Positions 22,243 through 34,304 of a stretch of DNA of 64,000 bases are shown here, piece by piece. The position numbers were made by a program, and so were the translations under genes. Position 1 is the first letter of the stretch. Each line of letters opens with the position of its first letter. The notes beneath the pieces are model-generated. The model was not told the DNA's origin, did no database searches, and saw only the letters and a program-made list of their open reading frames with translations. Source of the DNA: Eutreptiella sp. 'Long Island Sound 2002' (Eukaryota > Euglenozoa > Euglenophyceae > Eutreptiales > Eutreptiaceae); NCBI GenBank assembly GCA_964036045.1, contig OZ038382.1:99574357-99638356 (forward strand), given 5' to 3'.

Positions 22243-22546
22243 AGTACTCCGGGCGATGGGGACGTTGCGTGTGTGACTCCTCATGCCATCGTCATTGTAC
22301 CCGTGCGTACACGCCCATCTGCTGCAGGTGCAGTGGGCGGGACGGAAGTGGACATCCCAGTCCTACACCTTCAAAGGTAGAAACATCTGCGTTCTCTGGG
22401 GGCCCCGCACGGACGCGACGGTACAGTCCCTGACTGATCCCGCAAATGACCTCCTACATGCGCGGCTCCCCTGTCCCGCGCCTGGACAGTGAGCTGTCCA
22501 GTTCCGGGAGTGTCGTGAGGACCACCTGCACCTTCCTCACGCGGGA

Positions 22547-23841
22547 GTGGGGCCCAATCGGCAGGACCACATGTGGTTCACGGGGCTCCGCGACGTCTTC
22601 TGGCCGCAGTTGCCTGGTCCGTTGACTTACCATCTAGTTCACCCGGTGCGCCGAAAGAAAGCCAGCAAACACCCTAGGCAGTCCACTACGGGGGACGTGT
22701 ATGTGGTGGGCGGGTACAGGGAGGAAGGATGGGAACCTGCGAACCCAGGGCAGTCCATGCCGTTTGTCCGGCTGGCCGCCCTCCTGTTCCTGCTGGGGGA
22801 TGTCTTTGAGGGTTACCGGCAGCAAGACGATCCGGCGTCAGTCCCCCTGCTCACGCCACATGCCAGGGGCGGCATAAACCCCTCGCCCCTGTGGGTTGTG
22901 CACCGGCGGCCCGCGTTTTCCAGGGCGCGCGCGGCGGTGCGTGGGTGCAGCGAGTGGGAAATCGTCCTTCCGCTGCCAGCAGGCCCCGTTCCGGACGCCA
23001 ATGACTGCTCGGTCCCGAGGTGGTTCGGATGTCCAACGTGCCACACAATCCGCATGTCGCCGTCACGTCGTTGCGTGACGGCAGGGCGGTGGAACAGGGC
23101 TCTGTGGTGGTGTACCAGCCCTCCTGCTCCACAACGGTGTGGGGAGCTGAGTATACAATGGCCCTTGACGCAATCAGGTCTGTCTGCGGATGCAACCAGG
23201 CGCGGAGGCCGCATGCGATGTATCAGCCGGAAGTGGTTCTGTCCCCAGAACCCACAGCCTCCAGCGCGGCGTCCCCGGGAAAAGTCACGCAGAGTCCCCA
23301 CTCCGACGTGGCATGGCTGGAACCCCGCGGCCACTGTTGGGTGCCGCTGGCGACCAAAGTCACGTTGTCGGATGCGTCGCCTCAGGCGGACGAAGCCACC
23401 AACGTGGCGGTGGCCAGCCATGGGAGCCCCACGTGGACAGGTGCCATCCACGGCACGGTCCGGGAGGCGGAGATCATCGGCGCGGCGGCATACCTGTTGC
23501 ACACGCCCCCGTCGGCATGCACGGTGCATGTGGTGGATGCGTCCGTCATTGGAGCGCACCTGCGCAGGGCGCAGGAGGCCCTGTACCGTAGCATCAAGGG
23601 GCCAACCTCGCATCTGGTCAACCAGCTCGCACTGAGCTGGATACCGGAGGGGCTGCGGCGGCTATCACGCAGAGCAGGGGGGCCACACCATTGGGTGGTG
23701 CAGCAGAGCTCGCATTTGGCCGCAGTCTCGCTTGAAGCGTTGGACTCTGCCGCAGCCCGTGCATTGGCCCCGCCTGTTGATATTGTCCCGCCCAATGAGC
23801 ACGCCATCCTATTGGTGCCTGGGGATGATGGAGAGCTTTGA
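22547..23841 (+). pseudogene. LINE ORF2, linker and RNase H-like domain
   Basis: Two frames. The first (22547 to about 23020) is a linker with no motif I recognise. The second (23020-23841) includes an RNase H-like order of acidic residues: LSDAS, REAEIIGAAAYLL, HVVDAS, then a His- and Asp-containing C-terminal helix (HLAAVSLEALDSAAARAL). Spacing and secondary structure fit the RNase H found downstream of RT in several LINE clades, although sequence identity to a named family cannot be judged by eye. A frameshift separates the two parts near 23020 and another follows at 23841. Confidence 0.55.
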
Positions 23842-25225
23842 GCCGGTTATTCTCCTTGCAAGCCCTTCAGCTCGTCAGGCAGATGGAGTGGCGCTCGCTG
23901 GCGGCGCGCGCCAGGGCCTATACGCCACTGGCTAGCGCCTGTGAGGCGGTGCCCCTAGGGGCTGTACCCCAGGGCCCCACGCACAGGAATATGCTGCAGG
24001 CACGTGACAGTCGCTTGTCCAGCATGCAGGTCATGCGGTGGCAGAGGCAGAGGCAGAAGCTCACATGTGTGGCAATACCTGCCCACCCCTGTATCTTCTG
24101 TGGGGGGCTGGAGGAGGACATTGGCCACAGGCCTTTGCTGTGTACGCGGGAAGAGGAGGTGGCACGACTCCTATGCAGGCGTGTGATGCAGTAAGCGGCG
24201 GAACTTCCCCTGACGGACAGGGCGGTGGAGTTCATGGCGTGGAGGGAGCACAGCTGCAGGTGGACGGGATCCCTGATGCCGGGTGTCGTCCCGGAGACCT
24301 GAAGCGGCTGTTCATGGCAGTGCGGGCAGCGTCATCCTGGGGCCCTGCGAAGGCCAAGCTTTTTGTGGAGGACATGGTCCAGGTTGGGGAAGATGTGTAT
24401 GCCCGCAGGAACCATCGGCTCACCCAGATCATGCAGCTGCCGATGCAAGATCGAAGGAGGGCAGTGTACACGTACCTGCGAGGTGACACACCCTTCTGCC
24501 CGCCAGCAGGGAGGGTCCGACCGCATCCGCCATGGAACCCGTTCGACGGCCCCCCCAGCGACCTGCAGGCGACCTTTCAGAGGGCACCGCTGCATGCGCT
24601 GTTGCTGACCAGGTCGTACATCGCGCACGAAGAGGCCATGTCCTTGTTTCCTCACTGGATGGCGGCGGTGCTGCAGGCCTTCAGCAGGTGGATCGGTTCC
24701 TGGATGACTCGGTACTACCCTGCGTTCCGGGCGTGGTGCCGCGTTGTATCGGCGTGGTCGTGGGCCATGGTGCGTGGTACCATGGTGAGAGGCCCTGACG
24801 GCCAGAGCCATTCCTCGCTCCAGGTGTACGCAGACCATCCGGCAGTGGGGAACATCATTGGCTGGCCTCAAGAGGTGCTGCTGGTCTTTCAGCAGCCTCT
24901 GTGCAACCTCCCAGTCCTGGCCGTAGCTGTCGTGCTTGACGTTGGGACGTTGTGGGTGTATGACCGGCAGCTGCGACGAGTCATTCCGGCAATGACGGAG
25001 CGGCCGTCCATGGCCGTGTTTGTGGGCTCCAAGGAGCTGGCACGGCTGCAGGGAGACGACGCGCAGGGCCACGTCACGGAGGCCATGTTCTCTCTGCCTG
25101 AGAGGGACGACAACGTGGCTGCCGATGCCCGTCACACCCTCGATACCCTGGGGCTGGCGACGGTCGTGGAGGCTCGTACGGAAGGTTCTCGTGTCCGCCA
25201 GGGGCCCGGGGCTAGACAGGGTTGA
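23838..25225 (+). pseudogene. LINE ORF2, CCHC zinc finger and C-terminal extension
   Basis: 23838-24194 encodes a basic helical region ending in CIFC-GGLEEDIG-H-RPLL-C (24090-24143), a CX2CX8HX4C finger like those at the C-terminus of LINE polymerases (zf-RVT type). After a frameshift near 24200, an open frame of about 320 codons (24250-25225) continues. It is rich in Trp, Arg and hydrophobic residues and matches no domain I know. A LINE ORF usually ends soon after the finger, so this is an extension of unknown role. Confidence 0.6.
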
Positions 25226-25374
25226 TGTCATCGGGGAGATTGTGCTGGATAATGGTTGGGAGGTGCACACGCATGGCACACACAACCACAAGGTAGCGCG
25301 GTGGCCCCAGTTGCTTGAGAGCCTACCGGTGATGTCAAACAGACAGCCGATACTCCGCCCGGTGTCCACGTGGG

Positions 25375-25869
25375 ATGAAGCGCGGCAGGGCCTGCTCAGT
25401 TGTGCCACTGCACGCGCGCTGGCAGGTGCTTTGCTCTGTCTCTAGGACTCGTGCTGTGATGTGTGGCAGGACCTGTGGTTGCAGTGCTGTGACGATAGCT
25501 GCCTCCAGTCGCGGTCCGTGCTCCCACAACAATGCCACGGGTGCAGGGAGACGACGCCGGTTTGGGTTCATCAATGTGCCTCCGCCCCACTATGCGGGAC
25601 GTGTCGGGAGCGTGCCGCTATTGAGTGGCCTAAGGCGAGATGGGCGCTACGGCACTCTGGACAGATGTCCCTCAAGTGCCTGGAAGGCGATCCAGGGTGA
25701 CCTGAAGAGCGTCCAGGTGGAAGAGGTGAGATGTACCGATGCGCCGACAGCAGCCCTACCCCTACCGCTGAGGTGGGCACCTCTGGAAGGCGACTTGCGG
25801 GTTCTTTGGTTTTGGCATCACGAAGGAAATGCGGAAGGCGCGGTGGAGGCCGGGGGTAATGCAGCTTGA
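25375..25869 (+). pseudogene. Possible LINE tail frame, Cys/His-rich
   Basis: An open frame of 164 codons, overlapped in a second frame (25461-25700) by a Cys/His-rich stretch (CHGC, HQC, CGTC) that could bind zinc. Which frame is real cannot be decided. It follows the LINE C-terminal extension after several stops, so it may be the decayed end of the LINE or noncoding 3' sequence. Confidence 0.25.
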
Positions 25870-26399
25870 CAGAGTATGGGAAATGTGGGTGAACTTGCCA
25901 CCGTCCGTATGCTGGAAGCAGCGGCGGGGTTAGCACCTGACAAGCTAGCAGTGTCCTCATGGCCTGAGTGTGCGGTGATGGCAGACGGCGTGTGACGGCC
26001 AACGCGATGTGACAGGTCGTGCTGGCATGATAGTGAGCCGTACTGCCTCCTTGCATGAGGGTCGGACAGGGATGATTCACCCGCCTGCCCCGGGTCGACA
26101 CGTACAACAGTGAGGTGTCATGGATCGTTCCAACCAGGATAATCAGGCCAAAACCCCTGTAGGGTATTCGGATGACACCGGGGTCTCTACTGGCGGCCCA
26201 GGTACGGCAGTTACGGGCTTTGTTGCTCGGGATAATCCGAGGGTTCACGGGTCTGTGTGGTGGCGGGCAACAGCGCTGCAGGCGCTGCGGTGCATGAGTT
26301 ACGACGCCCCCTGGGCACGTTGCACAGGGTTGAGGGAGCAGCCTGCAGGCCCCGGAAGCGGCGAAGTGTGCATCGAGGATTGCGAACAGCGTGATGGTC
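25870..26399. other. Sequence between LINE and element D, no gene seen
   Basis: Nothing recognisable. It may be LINE 3' untranslated sequence or older host DNA. It was contiguous with 39734 onward before element D inserted. Confidence 0.5.
26396..26399. repeat. Target-site duplication GGTC, left copy (D)
   Basis: GGTC directly left of the D LTR, repeated exactly at 39730-39733. Confidence 0.75.
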
Positions 26400-28840
26400 T
26401 AAAGAAGGTCCCTACCAGGACCGGCCCCTGCTGTACCCCTTCCACCATTTCCCGTCACTCCTATGGTCTCCCTTCTCACCAGGTTCTGCATGGTCTTGCC
26501 CTATCCTGCACAATTTCCCACAAAAAATAGTAAAATGTGGCTCCTTCACACAAATCCTGATCCCTTGCAATAACCAACTCCAAAGTACAATAGCTTCAAT
26601 CCAAATAATCCACACTGAGGGCTTCCAAGGGTGTTTGAGCTCCTGCGTTGACACTCAACAACTCCTTTCAACACACCAGTCGTCTCAGGGTGCACACGGA
26701 GACACGGGCGTTGGGCATGTACATAGAATTGCACCAATAGAATAATGGAAAAGCCCTGAAATTGGCAAATGAACACAAATCAAGCAAAATTGGGGAAGGA
26801 TGGAAACATGCACAATCACAGCCATACACCCCTCATTCCCTGGACTCAAGACCTTCCCTTGACTCGCCAACATGATGTTCTGAACCCAGTCAAATAAGAT
26901 GGCTAAATGCCACCTGTCAAAAGTCACTACACAAACCCCAAAAATGTGTTCACCCCCAAGCCTCTAAATCCTAGCCCAATAGGGGAGGTGGCGTGTCATG
27001 GCCTAGAGTGGCACTCAGGAGTTTGCCGTACCCTGACATAACCTTGGTTGGACTTGGAGTCTATTGGGCTTGGAGATTTGCACCATGAAGATGCCCTCAC
27101 AACATAGCAAAATTAGGCAAATCACACCATAGTGCCCAAAAATCAATTATATACTCAAAAATGCATACGGCAAGTATTCAAATGCTCCATGCATGTGTCA
27201 AACCGGAAAGTAATATACGAGGGTGATATAGACCAAATGTCAATGCCCAAGAATATCCCAAAGTTGGCTCCCAAACCCCTCCGGATATACACATGCCATG
27301 CTTCACAAGTCAACTCACGAATTTGAGACCTAATTTTGTGAGGCCTCTTGTGCCACGCCAAAGTGACCACGTGATCCGGCATATGGTGAGGTGCAACACC
27401 GAAGCATATGCCAACATAGAAGCAACATACCATAGTTCACGAATCTCTAGGCACCTTGCTGTTAGCCGACCAGTTGAGCACATAAAATACAAAAATGAGC
27501 ATAAAATGAGGGCAAAAACATGCAAATATTGCCAAATTCAAGAGAACAACAATAGTATAGAACTTGCCTCACCGATGGTATCAACATATGGTTCAACACA
27601 CTATTGCTTGGAACTATTCGTGAACAATCCCCCCACTTGGATCCCCAAATGGACTTATGAAGACACCTTCGAACCTCCTCTCGACATGCACCATGAAGAT
27701 GGGAAAATTGATACTGGCGCTTGTGGGTCGCTCTGTAAGGCTTCCCACATGCACTATATGTGCGGTAGACTTAGTCTAGCGCTATGGAGCTCACCATTGG
27801 GACATGGGCAAAGCCCTTGCCGCGTATGAATCCACATATCTTCCTACAAAGGGAGATATATAACATGGGCGTGAGCATAGCGAAGCACATACCATCCATA
27901 TAACACATACCCTTAAAAGTGGCTCCCACCATGGTATGCCATGCCCCTCCATGGACATAACTTCACGTTAAAAATACGTAGGAACCCAAAGAAAGTTTCT
28001 ATGCAACACCGACAATCATGCGGTACACTCGAAAGTTGCATTCAAATATTCGGTTGCATGGTCTGAGAGTTATAAATCACTTTCTACCCTCTTGACGATT
28101 ATCCTTGCTACACCCGGCATGTGTATACATCATAAGCGTTTGACCCTTGTCAAATTAAGTTGAGACCAAGGCGATTCCAGCCCATATCTCAAAATTGAAA
28201 TACCTCGCAGTGAGCTGGAGATATGATTCTTCAAAGTGGCCTCACGAATCAATTTTGTTTCGCCTATATCTCCAAGAAAACTGAAGGAGACAACAAAAGG
28301 AAGGTTGATTCGTGATCGGGGAAAAATGTAGGACCACTCGAAATTCATCATATCCAGTGCGGCGACCTGGAAATCGAAAATCTGATTCTGAATGTCGGAA
28401 AAAATCGGATTAATTTTGCGAGTGTATAACATGAAAATTGCGGAAGCAACGAACCCTTTTCTGATGAAATCTGACCCTTCATCGGGGTTTCGCTAAAATA
28501 TCTGGAAATAGCAGTTAACCAATCAGTTACCGCAAAATCGCGAGCCAACTGACAGTCGCCGATACATTGACAATCAGAACGGATAGCTGAAAAATTACAG
28601 AAACATTATGATAAAAAAACCCTGTTGATTCCTGATATTCTGATATATAAATTTCAGCCGGCGGCGCCTCGGTATTGAATGTGGCTGCTCAAAGCTGGAA
28701 TGGCCAAGCCTATCACACTATCACATCAGGTTAGGTCAGGTGGATGGGAGAGTATGATATCAGCCAATGGCGGCTTGCCGGCCCATAGATACACACCCCA
28801 AGTGACCCAAAGATGGCCACGGGGGTCCGAACCGGCTTCA
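26400..28840 (-). repeat. 3' LTR of element D (2,441 bp)
   Basis: Direct repeat of 37286-39729. On the minus strand it starts TGAAGCCGG and ends CTTCTTTA. Its 5' half (about 28680-28130) is alignable base by base with the C1 LTR. Confidence 0.9.
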
Positions 28841-28850
28841 CCCCCCTTCT
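28841..28850 (-). other. Polypurine tract of D
   Basis: Minus strand AGAAGGGGGG directly before the 3' LTR start TGAAG. Confidence 0.85.
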
Positions 28851-29236
28851 CAGAGCGTTGTATCCGCTCGGAAGTCATTGAAGAGAGGACGGGAGGACCC
28901 CAATGGGCTCCAACCCCCCCCCCCCCCATGTCCCAAGGACACATGGAGGCCCCACATACGGCGTAGGCATCCCCCATGCCCCGAGGGAGGGGTGAGGACA
29001 CTCATAATCGGTGCCCTCCGCCATATCCGGTCTCCTCTTGATCTACAACATGGACCAAGGGGATCAAAAAAAGAGAAACGTCGTCGGTCGACCTAAATAC
29101 GTATACCACAATGAAATATGTATGCGCAGATGGAGTGAAGGGGGTATATGGCCAATCAAGGCCCAAAAGTCGCCGGATGAACGCCCTCACCCGTCTCCCA
29201 AGCACAGAAACAAACAAAAATGCCAAGGTGGATCCA
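28851..29236 (-). other. Short 3' untranslated region of D
   Basis: 386 bases between the chromodomain stop and the polypurine tract; much shorter than the 1.45 kb of C1. It contains an uninterrupted run of 14 C (28914-28927). No gene seen. Confidence 0.6.
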
Positions 29237-32200
29237 TCACGGTGCTGCTACAGCCACCAAATGGACCAACACGTCCTTGACATCCAAGGAAGAGTTCTTT
29301 TTCCTTAGACAATCCATCCAGATTGTAGTATACCTCGGCACAAAACTGCTTGGGGGCTCCCACGAATCTCTGGACGCGGCAAATCCCTTCCAACGGACTT
29401 TACAAAGCCGCCCCCCAGGCGTCCCTGGGTCTGGCTTGTCCATCAGGATCTTCTCCGCGGTGAAGTCGTCGTCCTCCCCCTCGTCATCAGAGTCCAGATC
29501 TCCGGCTGTGAACTCGAAGGTGACGGGACGTCAGCTGGGGTCTGGTGCTCGGCGACGAAGCTGGGTATGGTCGCGGTCCAGGATCTTGTTATCCCCCACA
29601 CGAACCGCATACACATCCTGCCCGACCTTCCGAACGATTACCCCCGGCACATACCAAGACGCCTGCCGATGCCTGGACAGGACATCCTTGTGGTGCGGCT
29701 CCACCCATACGGTGTCTCTGAGAGCATGTTTCTGAACTTTTCCCTGCTTGAAGTACTTGGCCCTCTTCTCATGCTCGTCCTGAAGTGCTTTGCACACCTT
29801 GGCCGCCGTGTCGTCCGCCTCAGCCATCATAGCACTCGTATCCCGGGCCACTTTCCCATGGTTCAACCACGGGAAAGTGCGTGACACTCGATCCCGTAGG
29901 AACAGGATGCGATGGGGCGACAGTCCAGTGCGCCCAGGAAGGTCGAGGTACGCCTGGAGTACTATCCACAGCAAATTGTACGAATTCCGGCCCGTTTCGT
30001 CAATGTGCAACTGGCGGAATGTTTCGAACATCTGCCGCCCAGCAACCTCAGCCCGGCCATTTGACCGGCTGTGGTACGCCACAGCCTTGGCCTGCCGAAT
30101 CCCCATGTGCTTGCACATGGTCTTGAACCACGTCCCCACAAATTGACTGCCCCGATCGCTGCAGATGACAGCTGGGACATCAAAAATCGTCAGCCAATGA
30201 CTGATCATGGCGTTGGGGACGGTCTTGGCCTGCAGCCCCACTCCATGCTTGTCCTTCTTGTCCTTCTTCTTGGATTTCTTGCCGGGGACCGCCACGATAT
30301 ACCTGCTGTGCCTATCCACCGCCAGGATGACACAGTCATAGGTCTCGCCTTCCACGGTGACCTCGGGCATGGCGAATACATCCATGGCCACGGACCGCAT
30401 AGGGGCCTGCGGTATAGCCGTGTACACCGGGTTGCCCGCTGTGGAGTGGTTGGGGCTCTTCGTGGCCCGACAGACGGCGCAGTTGCTGCAGTACTTGTCC
30501 AGGATGGCGTAGTACCCCGGTGGGAACTTGAAACGCCACTCCAGGTCCTGCAGCATCTTGTCCCGACCAGGATGCATGAGCTGGGCGTTATGCCTGTGGT
30601 CAATGAGCTCCTCCATTCGGTTCTCAGGGACCAATAGAATGTCCTTGAGGAATAATTTATCTCCATCCTCGGTCAAGCCCTCAGGCCATTCGTCGTCCGA
30701 CGGGGCGCTCAGGGCATTCCAGTACCTGCTCCAGTGCTCCGATGCCGCATAGTCATCCGACCAGTCTTCTGTAAGCACCAACCTGACTAGCTCTACAGGG
30801 GCCACCATCCATTGCTCCAGGGTTTCCTCTCGAATAGCTTGGACTCGGGCGCCCTGGAACTTGGCCAGGTCTGTACGGCTTGCCATCACCACAAAGCACT
30901 TGACCCCCTCTTGCTCCATGGCCTTCTCCATCTCGATGATGCGCTTGGCCTCCTCGGTCTCCTCGGCGTCCCCATGGCTAGATACCTCCATCCATGCCTT
31001 GCCCGCGGGGTAGGCCCATCGACTGAGGCAACCTGCCACAGTGTTGTCCTTCCCCGGGACATATATGACGCTGAGGTCGAACTTGGCGAACGTCTCGTGC
31101 CATCGGGCCCTCCTTGCTGCCGGTCCCGAGGGGGTGCCGACATGCTCCTAGTGCCAGCTCTGTAAGGACTGATGGTCCGTACAAACCACCACCGGTTGTA
31201 ATCCGATGTGGCCAGACCACTTCCTGAGCGCACAAACAATGGCGTATGTCTCCTTCTCCCTCGCGGTCCAGGTTCGACGTTGGCCCTCGGCCAGGATCCG
31301 GCTCCAAAGCGCCACGGGTACGTGCGACCCGTCGTCTCGGACCTGCTCGAGGACTGCCCCTACAGCATAGTCCGAGGCGTCCGCCCGTAGCACGAATCCC
31401 TTGTCCGGGTCCACCAGGAATAGCCCCAGCTGCCCCAGGAGTCGCTCCTTCAGGCGGCTGAACGCATCTTCGGCCTCAGGGGTCCAAGCAAGCTTGTTCT
31501 TGCTCCCCTTCCGGCCGTCGAACTTGCCCACCTGCAGCATCTTGTGCAGCGGGCCTGACAGTTCTGCATACATCCGGACATAGCCCGAATAGTAATTGCA
31601 GAACCCCGTGAAGGATCGGAGTTCGCTGATGGTCTGGGGCTTCTCCCAGTGGTGCAGGGACGCCAGCTTCCCAGGCATGGGACGGCGAAGCCTGTGACCA
31701 ACCACGTGACCCGCGAACTCCACTTCCCTCACGAAGAGTGAGGCTTTGGTGGGCTTGCACACCATGTTGTGCTTGTCCAGCTCGCTGAGCAGTCGGCACA
31801 GATCCTTCTCATGCGCTTCGATGAGCTCGTCCTCAGTCATGTGTTCCGTGCCGGACCCGATGATGATGTCATCCACAAAGGGGTCGGCACAGTCCCGGAC
31901 AGGACCGAGTAGGTCCTCCATCATGCGCTGGAAAGCGGCGTTGCCATTCTTGGCCCCCATAGGCACCACTTTCCACTGCATGGGCCCCAGCGGCGTCGAC
32001 ATCACTGTGCAGGGCCTGGAGTCCGGGTGTAGCGGCATCTGGTGATAGCCGTGTTTCCGGTCTAACACTGTGAAGATCCGCTTTTTTTGTTGTTTTTGAA
32101 GGATGGTGTCGATCAGAGGAAGCGAGTACGAGTCGTGCTCGGTTTGCTCGTTCAAACCCCTGTAATCAACCACCAACCTCCACTCGCCCTTCTCCTTCTT

Positions 32201-34144
32201 GGGCACAATAAAGGCTGGGCTGGCCCACTCACTGTCGGAGGGTTCGATCCATCCCCGCTCAATAAACTTGGCCAACAACTTCTTCATGGCCTCGGCCCGA
32301 TCGCCCTGAAGTTTGTACTCCCAATGACAATAGATCTTGGGGTTCGGCTTCAGCTTGATCCTCGCTGTGCCAAACCTCCCACGATCTGGAGGGTTCTTGT
32401 TGGCGACATCACTGAATAGCCGCGGATGGGCTTTTATCAGCCTCTCATTTAGCTCCGCGACCTTCGGGTTCTCCTGGGCCTCTTCAGCCGCTTGCTTCGG
32501 TATTGATACAACCGACCGCACTGCGGTATAGGCCTCTTCCGGGTCCGAGTCTGACTTCTCCTCGTCCGATATGCCGTCTTCATCGTCGTGGGGCGCGCTT
32601 CCCACTGATAATCTTCGGAAGTTTGCGGCTTCAGTCGAGTTCTTGTCGCTACCGGCCCCCACTCTTGGAAAATCCCACGTCGGCGGGTCCGACCCAACCG
32701 GACCATCATATTGGTCCGCGATGTGATCCATGACCCTTGCAACGAACTCATCCTTCTCGTACTTGCCGGTGACCAACATCTTGCCATCCCACCAATGCGG
32801 GGATGTGACCATGGCCCTCCCCTTCTTGGCTGCCACACGGTCGTGTATCCCCATCCGCATGTAGTTGACGACGTGGTGGATCTCGGCGTGGGACAGGACG
32901 TCAATGCCATCCATTGGCTGATCCGTCCCCTCCTTGGGCTCAAACATGACCCGCATGGGCACCGCCTCAACACTACGGATGAATGCTTCATCACCCGTGG
33001 GCTGGGCTTGCGCCCCATCCACCAGGAAAACCTTGGTACCCCACGCTTGACCCGGGGAGGGCATTGATAAACCCTTGGCGTCGATGAACAGCTCCTCCTC
33101 TAGCCCGAATGACATCTCGTTCAGGGTGATGGAATCCAGCGTCGACTTGAGACCTTCCAGCGGACATGGGGTGGATCCTATGCCGGTTATGACCAGGATC
33201 CCCTTCGCCCTATCCGCGACGATCTTCTCCACCGTACGTCTGGTATTTTCCAGGGAGCCATGCCAATACATGGGCCCCCACTCCTTCAAACCCCAATGCC
33301 TGTGCCAGGCTGAGGCTCCTCGATGCCCATGCCTCCTATACTTCCTCAAAAGTGGGGCATCCCGGGAAGCAAAGACGTCTGTCTCGGGCGCTTCGGCCCC
33401 CAGCGTCTGAATCATCCTGGCATACACCTGCGGCGCCATTCCATACTCCGTGAGCTGAACTCCGCGGTCTCCTCTGGACTTGGCACCCACAGATTGCACC
33501 GCTTGGACGATCCGATCCTCTTCCTCAGCATTCCATTGGGATGATCCACATGCATAGTCCGTGGACAGCCATGTGAGGCATTCATCATCCTCCCGGACCA
33601 GCGTTGCACGATGGGGAAGGGCTCCAATGGCGTTTCCCACCATGAAGTCATACCCCATGATCATATCCCAATCTGTAATGTCCGCCACATAGAAGTTCCC
33701 GGATAGAGTGCTTCTCTTCGCCAAATCAGGGCGGTTCAAGCGCTCATGCTCCCAGAATTCCATACTGATAGTGGCCTCATGGGTGCCACCACCCATAATC
33801 TCTCCATTGGCCACCTTCAGGCGTACCGGTCTACGGCTGGGCTGCAGGGATTCCTCCTTGAACAACCCTCTCCGGACCAGGCTCACCTGGGCACCCGTAT
33901 CCACCAGAACATCCACCACCAACTCCTCTTGTCCGCACCGTACACGCACCTTCAAGTGCAATTGCCGCTCGTCACCCTGCGGTGTATGGACGACTCTCAC
34001 GGCATGCAACTCTAGCACATCCGGGTGCATCAGGACTTCGAGGGTATGGTCACGGATGGTGTAGATCCTGGGCTGGTCCTGCCCGTCCACGGGGCTCTCC
34101 TCGGTCGCTCCTTCTTTCTTGCCACGTCCCTTGCCCACATACAC
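29237..34144 (-). pseudogene. Pol of D: protease, Dam-like domain, RT, RNase H, integrase, chromodomain
   Basis: A single frame of about 1,636 codons with two in-frame stops: TAG at 31150-31148 (Lys in C1, context SWH-stop-EHV) and TGA at 29533-29531 before the chromodomain. Domains: retropepsin VDTGAQVSL (about 33900); Dam-like segment TDVFAS...AKGILVI (about 33440-33110); RT with FTVLDRKHGYHQ and intact PFVDD (about 31880-31865); RNase H with RADASDYA, REKETYAI and CTDHQSL (about 31390-31170); integrase HHCC-like zinc region and D-D-E core (AMDVF, CSDRG, GRAEVAG; about 30400-30040); chromodomain CKVRWKGF...DSWEPPSSFV (about 29450-29290). All catalytic motifs I can see in RT, RNase H and integrase are kept, so D was probably functional until recently. 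Confidence 0.92.
33112..33439 (-). other. Dam methyltransferase-like domain within D pol
   Basis: Residues about 236-345 of the frame starting at 34144: TDVFASRD, two His/Trp-rich segments (HRHWG, MYWHG), a helix with VEKIVADRAK, then GILVITGIG. Same position and order as in C1 and B, with no recognisable NPPY. Confidence 0.4.
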
Positions 34145-34304
34145 TTCCCTTGGCAGGGCGCTCCAGGGGTTGGGAGTGGCGAACCTCAGTGGTTTTTGGC
34201 TCTTCTGGAGCCTTCTTCGGCACCCGATGTGCCTTCGCTTTCTCTAGGATTCCACTGATTTTCGGAGGAGAGGGCTCCGGGGTCCCGATCCCGTGGGGGC
34301 TCCT

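Noticed and set aside
29850-29879. Inverted repeat CACTTTCCC...GGGAAAGTG in D pol
   Set aside because: It lies in integrase coding sequence and has no partner in C1 or B. Probably chance.
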